Source: Terriglobia bacterium
GTDB taxonomy: Bacteria; Acidobacteriota; Terriglobia; Terriglobales; Acidobacteriaceae
Assembly (NCBI GenBank): GCA_020073665.1
Contig: JAIQEU010000006.1
Location: 464,773-528,772 of the forward strand
Direction: 5' to 3'
DNA length: 64,000 nt
The position numbers and the translations under genes are program-made. The notes under the pieces were generated by a model. The model was given only the letters and a program-made list of their open reading frames with translations. It did not search any database and had not been told where the DNA came from. Positions 57,898 through 64,000 of this stretch are shown here, piece after piece. Each line of letters opens with the position of its first letter. Position 1 is the stretch's first letter.

Positions 57898-58625
57898 TAT
57901 CGCCGCCCCTCCGCGGCTTCCGCGGCGCGGCCTGCAGTTTGCAGTTGCTGGCGTTCGACGGCGTTGAGCATCTCCAAACCGAAGTCATCGCCCCGCGCGG
58001 CAAACTCGCGAATGGAACTGCCAATCAGGTTGTAGGCGATTACTGCCGGGATAGCGGCTGCGAGTCCCGCCGCGGTGGTGATGAGCGCTTCCGAGATGCC
58101 GGGAGCCACGGCGCGCAGAGTGGCCGCACCGGCCGTGCCCAGTCCGTGGAAGGCGTCAATGATGCCCCAGACCGTGCCAAAGAGTCCGACAAAAGGTGTG
58201 ACCGCGCCGGTGATGGCCAGCCAGGGCAAGTTGCGCTCGAAGCGAGTCAACTCCTCAGAGTTGGCAATTTGCATGGCCCGCTGCACAGCCAGCGGGTTCC
58301 GAATTACACCGCTGGACACTCCACCCTGGCGACGGTATTCCTCAAAGCCGCCTTCGAATACTCCCACCAGAGGGCTGGGGCGAAACTGCTCGGCCACAGC
58401 GCCAACGTCCTGCAGTCGTTGCGCCTTGCGAAACGCGCGTACGAAGCGTCCACTTTGCACCCGCGCTCGCCGCAGCAAGCTCCACTTGGAAAGAATGATG
58501 GCCCAGGACACCAGGCTGAAGGCAAGCAACAGGAGAAGGACGACCTTGGCTACGGCGCCTGTCTCCTGCACCAGGTCAACGATCTCTCCGCCGACCACGA
58601 GTGACAGCAATGAGTACAGATGCAT
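57897..58625 (-). CDS. tolQ: TolQ/ExbB/MotA-family proton-channel protein
   Basis: 242 aa with three transmembrane helices (VVLLLLLAFSLVSWAIIL; WLAITGAVTPFVGLFGTVWG; ALITTAAGLAAAIPAVIAYNL) and the conserved GLFGTVWGIIDAFHGL segment before TM3. It is the first gene of the Tol-Pal operon. A TATAAT on the minus strand lies 27-32 bp upstream of its ATG. Confidence 0.95.
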   Translation of the reverse strand: MHLYSLLSLVVGGEIVDLVQETGAVAKVVLLLLLAFSLVSWAIILSKWSLLRRARVQSGRFVRAFRKAQRLQDVGAVAEQFRPSPLVGVFEGGFEEYRRQGGVSSGVIRNPLAVQRAMQIANSEELTRFERNLPWLAITGAVTPFVGLFGTVWGIIDAFHGLGTAGAATLRAVAPGISEALITTAAGLAAAIPAVIAYNLIGSSIREFAARGDDFGLEMLNAVERQQLQTAGRAAEAAEGRR

Positions 58626-58651
58626 TGGGTTTAGGAGAATACCTTGTTTCG

Positions 58652-58657
58652 ATTATA
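58652..58657 (-). promoter_or_regulatory. Putative -10 box for the tol-pal operon
   Basis: TATAAT on the minus strand, 27 bp upstream of the tolQ ATG, within the 184-bp gap shared with recN. No consensus -35 hexamer at 17-bp spacing. Confidence 0.45.
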
Positions 58658-58771
58658 GACCAAGCTCGCGGGGTTGCTTGCCGGGCGAATCCCATTCGGC
58701 AACTGTACTTTAGGGGCGTGGCTGCCTTCGGCACACGCGGATTCGAACCGGCTGGCGGCTGTGGTTAGAAG

Positions 58772-58796
58772 CGCTACCAGCTACCCGCTACCAGCT
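58772..58796. repeat. Short tandem direct repeat upstream of recN
   Basis: CGCTACCAGCT occurs at 58772-58782 and again at 58786-58796 (14-bp period), ending 13 bp before the recN start codon. Confidence 0.6.
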
Positions 58797-58809
58797 GCCG
58801 TTTCATGCT

Positions 58810-60537
58810 ATGCTCGCCTCAAATCCTGACCCAGGACTGGTCGTGCTCAGCGAACTGCGGCTTGAAAATTACGCGGTCATCGATAACCTGGCGGTGGAGT
58901 TCGCTTCCGGCCTGAACCTGCTGACCGGCGAAACCGGTGCGGGGAAATCCATCCTGATTGATGCGCTGGCGCTTCTGCTGGGCGACAAAGCTTCGACCGA
59001 TGTAATTCGCGCTGGGGCGGATCGGGCCGTGGTCGCGGCGGTGTTTGAAGTTGAAGGTGGAGCCGAGAAAACCGTCGCCCGGATACTGGAGACCAACGGG
59101 ATCGACTGCGAAAATGAGTCCATCATCCTGCGGCGCGAGGTTGCTGCCGCAGGCAAAGGCAGGGTCTTCGTCAACAATCAACCGGCGACGGTGGCCGTGC
59201 TCAAGCAATTAGCTCCCTACCTGGCTACCATCCATGCGCAGAGCGAATCCTTACTTTCGTTCGACGGTCCCGCCCGGCTGGGGCTGCTCGATGCGTATGC
59301 GGGCACGCCGCTCGAACCTACCGCGGAGACGTTCACGCAATGGAAACAAATTCGCGCCCGCATTGAAGAGCTGGAGCGCAACGAGCAAGACCGTTTGCGC
59401 GTGCTCGACCTGTGGAGTTTCCAGAAACGAGAAGTGGAAGAGGCCAAGCTGCAACCCGGGGAGGATGAGCGACTGGAGGCGGAGAAGCGGGTCCTGGCCA
59501 ACGCAGAGAAGATATACACGGCGGCCATGAACGCCTTCGACCTGCTGTATGAAGGCAATGCGTCCACCTCTTCCTCGCTACGCGCTGCCCAGAAGCAGGT
59601 TGAAGATCTGGCTCGCTACGAGCCCAAGTTTCAAGAGGCGCTGGCCGCGCTTGACTCCGCGCGCATCAGCGTGGAGGACGTCGGTGCCACGCTGCGCGAT
59701 TACGCCGGCGGAATTCACGCTTCACCCGAACATCTGGCGGAAGTCGAAGACCGGCTTGCTGCCCTGGATCGCCTTAAGCGGAAATACGGGCCCACCCTCG
59801 ATGACGTTATTCATTTCGGTGCCGAGGTCAGCCGTAAGCTTTCGGAGATGGAGAATAAAGACGAAGTCCTCCGCCAGCTTCGAAAGGAACTGGCCCAGGC
59901 GGGCGATCGCTATCTGCAGGCGGCCCGGGCCATCTCGAAGAAGCGCTACGAATCCGCCCGGAAACTGGAGAAGCTGGTCGAGGGCGAGATCAACGACCTG
60001 GCCATGAAATCCAAGTTCCAGATTGAAGTAAGCGGAACCGACGAGGAAGGGAACTGGACCGCGTCCGGCTTTGACCAGGTGGTTTACATGATCTCAACCA
60101 ACCCCGGAGAGCCCTTGCGGCAGTTGGAACATATTGCTTCAGGCGGCGAACTTTCCCGGGTCATGCTGGCGCTCAAGGCGAGTGTTGAGGCCGGAGCCGC
60201 CCGCAAAAAACGCAGTTCGGGCGCGCAGCGCACCCTGGTGTTCGACGAAATCGATACCGGCATCGGTGGACGCGCCGCCGAAGCCGTAGGTAAGAAGCTC
60301 AAGAACCTGGCGCAGGCCAACCAGGTGCTGTGCGTGACCCACCTGCCCCAGATCGCCACCTTCGCCGACCACCACTACCTCATCGAGAAAAAACACTCGG
60401 CCTCCCGGGCGCGAACCACGGTCCGGTTGGTTACGGGCGAGGAACGTACTGAGGAAGTTGCCCGCATGCTGAGCGGAGCAAAGCTGACTGACACCTCGCG
60501 CAAACACGCGGAACAGATGTTGAAGACAAATGCATAG
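58810..60537 (+). CDS. recN: DNA repair protein RecN
   Basis: 575 aa, SMC-like. The N-terminal ELRLENYAVIDNLAVEF leads to the Walker A NLLTGETGAGKSILIDAL; a coiled-coil middle (about 160-390) follows; the ABC signature is HIASGGELSRVMLALK and Walker B TLVFDEIDTGIGGRAAEAV, with the CVTHLPQIATFADHHYLIEK end. RecN acts early in double-strand-break repair. The ATG at 58810 is used; a GTG at 58843 just before LSELRLENYAVID is an alternative. Confidence 0.95.
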   Translation: MLASNPDPGLVVLSELRLENYAVIDNLAVEFASGLNLLTGETGAGKSILIDALALLLGDKASTDVIRAGADRAVVAAVFEVEGGAEKTVARILETNGIDCENESIILRREVAAAGKGRVFVNNQPATVAVLKQLAPYLATIHAQSESLLSFDGPARLGLLDAYAGTPLEPTAETFTQWKQIRARIEELERNEQDRLRVLDLWSFQKREVEEAKLQPGEDERLEAEKRVLANAEKIYTAAMNAFDLLYEGNASTSSSLRAAQKQVEDLARYEPKFQEALAALDSARISVEDVGATLRDYAGGIHASPEHLAEVEDRLAALDRLKRKYGPTLDDVIHFGAEVSRKLSEMENKDEVLRQLRKELAQAGDRYLQAARAISKKRYESARKLEKLVEGEINDLAMKSKFQIEVSGTDEEGNWTASGFDQVVYMISTNPGEPLRQLEHIASGGELSRVMLALKASVEAGAARKKRSSGAQRTLVFDEIDTGIGGRAAEAVGKKLKNLAQANQVLCVTHLPQIATFADHHYLIEKKHSASRARTTVRLVTGEERTEEVARMLSGAKLTDTSRKHAEQMLKTNA

Positions 60538-60609
60538 CGCTGGCGTCCGCGTCGGCACCTCGGAGTCCAATCCCTTGTTCCAGGGCCTGCTGTCCGGGAT
60601 GGCTGGCGG

Positions 60610-60623
60610 GACGCCGGCGCTAC
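60610..60623 (+). repeat. Palindromic dispersed repeat, copy 6
   Basis: GACGCCGGCGCTAC preceded by GCTGGCGG; lies in the recN-ispH gap. Confidence 0.75.
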
Positions 60624-60690
60624 CGCCTGCGCCATTCGCTGCTTGATATTCCCCAACCGCTGCTAATCCTATGTGTTTCTACGGCTTACG

Positions 60691-60719
60691 TTGACCAAAA
60701 CGGTACTTTCAGATAGTTT
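60691..60719 (+). promoter_or_regulatory. Putative promoter of ispH
   Basis: TTGACC (60691-60696), a 17-bp spacer, and TAGTTT (60714-60719) as -10, in an AT-rich patch 25 bp before the GTG at 60744 and 52 bp before the alternative GTG at 60771. Confidence 0.5.
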
Positions 60720-60743
60720 ATTAAGCAACCACCTACAGGGAAC

Positions 60744-61745
60744 GTGTACCCTAGAGAGCAGGATAGAACTGTGCGTGAGGATGGTAAAACCTTACTGTTG
60801 TTGAAGCCTCGCGGCTTCTGCGCCGGCGTGGTGCGGGCCATTGATATTGTGCGCATAGCGCTGGAGGCTTTTGGCCCCCCCATCTATGTCCGCAAGGAGA
60901 TTGTCCACAACCGTTTCGTGGTGGAGGAACTGCAGGGCAAGGGCGCGATTTTTGTTGATAGCGTGGACGAAGTACCCAATGGCGAACGCGTCATTTACAG
61001 CGCCCACGGCGTGTCTCCCGAGGTGCGAGAAGCCAGCCAGCAGCGCAAGCTGCGGGTGATCGATGCGACCTGTCCACTGGTCACAAAGGTGCACGTAGAG
61101 GCTGTCAAGTTCGCCAAAGAGGGCTATTCCCTGATTTTGATCGGGCATCGCGACCACGACGAAGTCATCGGAACTCTGGGCGAAGCCCCGATCGTGACCC
61201 AGGTTGTGGGTTCGCCGGAGCAGGTGAAGTCCTTGACGGTGCCTGATCCCAACCGGGTCGCGTATCTGACCCAGACCACGCTGAGCCTGGACGAGACCAA
61301 AGACATCATTGCAGCCCTGCGGGAGCGTTTCCCCAATATCACGGGACCCGCTGCCCAGGATATCTGCTACGCCACAGAAAACCGGCAAGTCGCGGTGAAA
61401 CAGGTGGCCTCGGATGCGGACCTGCTGCTGGTGGTGGGCTCCGACAACAGTTCAAACTCCAACCGTCTGGTCGAGGTCGCGCGCAACCTGGGTACTAGCT
61501 CGCATCTAATCGATAGTTTCCGCAACATTCAGCCGCAATGGCTCGACGGGGTGAAGACTATCGCTTTGACGGCGGGCGCCTCGGCGCCGGAGTGCCTGGT
61601 GGAAGAAGTGGTGCAGTTTCTGGGCACCAAGGGCTTCGGGAATGTGCGCGAAGTCGAGGTCATGCCTGAGAACGTGCGCTTCGGCCTGCCTCCGGAGATC
61701 GTGGAAGCCATTGCCAGCGCTCCCACCCCGGTTACAGCGGAGTAA
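60744..61745 (+). CDS. ispH: 4-hydroxy-3-methylbut-2-enyl diphosphate reductase
   Basis: 333 aa with a GTG start at 60744 (a GTG at 60771 is also possible; the family core starts at TLLLLKPRGFCAGV). The three cluster cysteines are in GFCAGVVRAID, VIDATCPLVTKVH and AQDICYATENRQ; also IYSAHGVSPEV and VVGSDNSSNSNRL. It makes IPP and DMAPP in the last step of the MEP pathway. It is followed after 10 bp by the squalene-hopene cyclase gene, so isoprenoid supply and hopanoid synthesis may be co-transcribed. Confidence 0.95.
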   Translation: MYPREQDRTVREDGKTLLLLKPRGFCAGVVRAIDIVRIALEAFGPPIYVRKEIVHNRFVVEELQGKGAIFVDSVDEVPNGERVIYSAHGVSPEVREASQQRKLRVIDATCPLVTKVHVEAVKFAKEGYSLILIGHRDHDEVIGTLGEAPIVTQVVGSPEQVKSLTVPDPNRVAYLTQTTLSLDETKDIIAALRERFPNITGPAAQDICYATENRQVAVKQVASDADLLLVVGSDNSSNSNRLVEVARNLGTSSHLIDSFRNIQPQWLDGVKTIALTAGASAPECLVEEVVQFLGTKGFGNVREVEVMPENVRFGLPPEIVEAIASAPTPVTAE

Positions 61746-61755
61746 GAATTCAGTT

Positions 61756-63750
61756 ATGGAAGATACCTCCTCCTCTAGTTTTGCTTCGGCAGCTCCGCAG
61801 CTGCGTTTCGGGAAGATAGACGATTTATCCAGCCGAGTGGCCGCCGCCATCGACGGGGCGAGAAAATACCTGTTCTCCGCGCAGCACCGGGAAGGCTACT
61901 GGTGTGGGGAACTGGAAGCCGATACCACGCTCGAATCCGATTACCTGGTCCTGCACACGCTTCTGGGGACGGGCGACCCGGAGCGCTTCCAGAAGGCCGG
62001 CAAGTACATTCTGCGGAGGCAGAACGAAGATGGAGGCTGGAGTATCTACCCGGGCGGGCCCTCCAACTTGAGCGCCTCGGTCAAGTCCTACTTCGGGCTC
62101 AAACTCGTAGGCTACTGCGCCGATCATCCCGCTCTGGCACGCGCCCGCAAGAAGATCCTGGAGATGGGCGGCGTCACCGAAGTGAACACGTTCACCAAGC
62201 TCTACCTGTGTTTCTTCGGGCAGTACGATTACGATGCGGTTCCTGCAATACCGCCGGAGATCGTGCTGTTTCCGAGATGGTTCTGGTTCAATATTTACGA
62301 AATCTCCTCGTGGTCGCGGGCCATGCTGGTGCCGCTTTCCATCTGTTACGCTAAGAAGCCGTTTAAAAAGATCCCGGATGAGATGGGAGTGGAAGAGCTC
62401 TTTGTCGGCGGACGCGACAAGTCGCGCATGCACCTGCATTGGAGCCAGAAGCGGATCTCGTGGCGAAATTTCTTCCTGGTGCTTGACCGTATCGCCCATT
62501 GGGCCGAGCGGGTACACATCCGGCCGCTGCGTTCTCTGGCACTGAAGCGGGCAGAGAAGTGGATGCTGGAGCGTTTCGAGATGAGCGATGGGTTGGGGGG
62601 CATTTTCCCCTCTATCATGAATTCGGTAATCGCCATGCGCTGCCTGGGCTACTCCGTGGACGATCCCCAGGTAATCCGCGCCATGGATGAGTTCGAGAAG
62701 TTGGGAATTGAAGAAGGCGACAGCTTTCGCATGCAACCTTGCTCGTCACCGGTGTGGGATACGGCCTACGCCTTGTTCGCGCTGGGTGAGAGCGGCGTCC
62801 CGGCCAACGATCCCCGCATGGTGAAGTGTGCGGACTGGATCCTGCAGAAGCAGGTGCGCAATGCCGGCGACTGGAAGGTGAAGAACAAGAAGGGCCAGCC
62901 GGGCGGCTGGTACTTCGAGTTCAACAACGAGTTTTATCCTGACGTGGATGACACCGCACAGGTATGCCTGGCGCTGTCCCAGGTTGAACATCCCAACGGA
63001 CGCTACCAGCGCGAGTCGGTGCAGCGGGCGATTGACTGGGTGCTCTCCATGCAGTGCCGCAATGGCGGTTGGGCCTCGTTCGACAAGAACAACGACCGCA
63101 TGGTGTTCCAGTACGTGCCTTTCGCCGACCATAACGCCATGCTGGATCCGGCGACGGTCGACATCACCGGGCGCGTGCTCGAAATGTTGGCGGCCTACGG
63201 CTACAGCAAAGACCACCCGGCGGTGAAGAAAGCCATTCAGTTCATTCGCAGTGAGCAGGAACCCGATGGGGCCTGGTTCGGCCGCTGGGGCGTCAACTAT
63301 GTCTATGGAACCGCGCTGGTGCTACGCGGCTTGGAAGCCATTGGCGTGGACCATCACGAACCCTACGTGCAGCAAGCTGCAGAGTGGCTGCGCATGGTGC
63401 AGAACCCGGACGGCGGTTGGGGAGAGTCCTGCGCTTCCTACGACGACCCGAACCTGAAGGGTACGGGGGAGAGTACGCCTTCGCAGACGGCATGGGCGGT
63501 TACGGGATTGCTGGCCGCGAACGATACCCGCAGCGACTGCGTGGCCCGCGGCATCGCCTACCTGCTGCGCACGCAGAAAAAAGACGGTTCGTGGGATGAG
63601 CAATCCTACACCGGGACCGGTTTTCCTCGCGTGTTTTATCTGCTGTACCACATGTATCGGCAGTATTTCCCGCTGATTGCTCTGACGACCTACAAGAAGG
63701 TGTTAGCGGGCGAAGCGGGGAACGGGGCGCGATCTGCAGGGGCATCGTGA
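61756..63750 (+). CDS. shc: Squalene-hopene cyclase
   Basis: 664 aa from the ATG at 61756, a normal length; a longer frame back to 61642 lies inside ispH. The protonating motif DxDDTA is present as PDVDDTAQVC (D396, D398, D399). QW-type repeats (EDGGWSIYPGG, CRNGGWASFDKNND, PDGAWFGRWGVNYVYG, PDGGWGESC) and the barrel helices match the class II triterpene cyclase fold, with a hydrophobic face that binds the membrane. It cyclises squalene to hopene/diplopterol. Together with ispH and the following hpnA-type gene it marks a hopanoid cluster. Confidence 0.96.
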   Translation: MEDTSSSSFASAAPQLRFGKIDDLSSRVAAAIDGARKYLFSAQHREGYWCGELEADTTLESDYLVLHTLLGTGDPERFQKAGKYILRRQNEDGGWSIYPGGPSNLSASVKSYFGLKLVGYCADHPALARARKKILEMGGVTEVNTFTKLYLCFFGQYDYDAVPAIPPEIVLFPRWFWFNIYEISSWSRAMLVPLSICYAKKPFKKIPDEMGVEELFVGGRDKSRMHLHWSQKRISWRNFFLVLDRIAHWAERVHIRPLRSLALKRAEKWMLERFEMSDGLGGIFPSIMNSVIAMRCLGYSVDDPQVIRAMDEFEKLGIEEGDSFRMQPCSSPVWDTAYALFALGESGVPANDPRMVKCADWILQKQVRNAGDWKVKNKKGQPGGWYFEFNNEFYPDVDDTAQVCLALSQVEHPNGRYQRESVQRAIDWVLSMQCRNGGWASFDKNNDRMVFQYVPFADHNAMLDPATVDITGRVLEMLAAYGYSKDHPAVKKAIQFIRSEQEPDGAWFGRWGVNYVYGTALVLRGLEAIGVDHHEPYVQQAAEWLRMVQNPDGGWGESCASYDDPNLKGTGESTPSQTAWAVTGLLAANDTRSDCVARGIAYLLRTQKKDGSWDEQSYTGTGFPRVFYLLYHMYRQYFPLIALTTYKKVLAGEAGNGARSAGAS

Positions 63751-63870
63751 AATGAAGCTCCCAGTTTTCAGCCGCTGGCGGTCAGCCTTGCTGGATGCGG
63801 CGGTTGACGCCGAGGCAGGCTACCGCGTTGGATATCCTGAAAGCTGATGGCTGAGAGCTGACAGCTTTCT

Positions 63871-64000
63871 ATGAAAGCCTTCGTTACAGGCGCAACGGGA
63901 TTTGTCGGCAGCCACGTAGCCCGGGTTCTGGCCGACCAGGGTGCCGAGCTGCGATTACTGGTCCGCTCCACCAGCGATCCGAAAAACATTCAGGGCCTCA
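63871..64000 (+). CDS. hpnA: HpnA-type NAD-dependent sugar epimerase, 3' partial
   Basis: The gene leaves the window. The 43 visible residues begin MKAFVTGATGFVGSHVARVL, an extended short-chain dehydrogenase/epimerase with the NAD-binding GxxGxxG motif, and continue LRLLVRSTSD, typical of hopanoid-associated sugar epimerase HpnA. Its place 120 bp after shc supports this reading. The gap before it contains a short AGCTGA-rich segment (63841-63868). Confidence 0.75.
   Translation, partial: MKAFVTGATGFVGSHVARVLADQGAELRLLVRSTSDPKNIQGL

Noticed and set aside
1..64000. tRNA, rRNA, CRISPR arrays, insertion sequences or prophage
   Set aside because: None seen on reading; no transposase, integrase or regularly spaced repeats. 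The dispersed palindromes are too few and too irregular for CRISPR.

Overview
The window is a GC-rich, densely coded piece of a Gram-negative bacterial chromosome. It most resembles an Acidobacteriota genome of the Terriglobia/Koribacter type. That placement is inference from gene content, not from a database search. It rests on: two GloVer-repeat secreted proteins; a DUF1844 protein; two large Ser/Thr kinases with PD40 or TPR tails; a Tol-Pal locus whose Pal carries an Ig-like insert; a hopanoid locus; and a dispersed short palindromic repeat (core GACGCCGGCGCTAC) with six copies, all in the same orientation. I saw no tRNA, rRNA, CRISPR array, prophage or insertion sequence.

Layout. 1-6750: accessory secreted proteins, namely a 5'-truncated di-heme oxidoreductase, a DUF4097-type protein, a GloVer/IPT protein, a fasciclin protein and an Ig-repeat protein with a recent 372-bp-period internal duplication. 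6749-7200 is a non-coding gap. 7201-9993 (minus): MutT-like Nudix, thioredoxin-like, GAF/fRMsr-like and BtuF-like genes. 10094-10453: an IscU-like scaffold lacking the usual third cysteine, flanked by two copies of the palindromic repeat. 10488-17602 (minus): a long same-strand run of HAD phosphatase, MobA-like, XdhC, MFS, RibF, PhnP-like, DUF1844 and YgfZ-like genes. 17718-22081: LeuB-type dehydrogenase, TPR protein, HEXXH lipoprotein and retropepsin/PDZ protein.

22198-31657 (plus) holds two tightly packed runs: mtnP, a PfkB kinase and a membrane glycosyltransferase-like gene; then DapF-like, LdcA, Mpl, M61 peptidase and PlsC. LdcA plus Mpl is the core of murein tripeptide recycling, and the DapF homologue beside them has serine at both catalytic cysteine positions. 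31688-34852 (minus): LpxD, a BNR-repeat lipoprotein and a conserved small protein. 35141-51171 (plus): CCA-adding-type enzyme with a histone-H1-like tail, a secreted hypothetical protein, two Ser/Thr kinases, DnaE, AccA and the KorAB ferredoxin oxidoreductase. 51269-51976: a small disordered protein with a hairpin over its ribosome-binding site, divergent from a 2Fe-2S ferredoxin-like gene.

52147-58625: a second GloVer protein, then the minus-strand Tol-Pal operon (tolQ, tolR, tolA/tonB-like, tolB, pal, cpoB). TolB starts at TTG, and part of its N-terminus is encoded by a palindromic repeat. 58810-64000 (plus): recN, ispH, squalene-hopene cyclase and the start of hpnA, linking isoprenoid supply to hopanoid synthesis.

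No complete undescribed system is proved here. The best leads are the Ser/Ser DapF homologue in the murein-recycling operon, the repeat family that enters reading frames, the H1-like tail on the nucleotidyltransferase, and the small gene with a sequestered ribosome-binding site.
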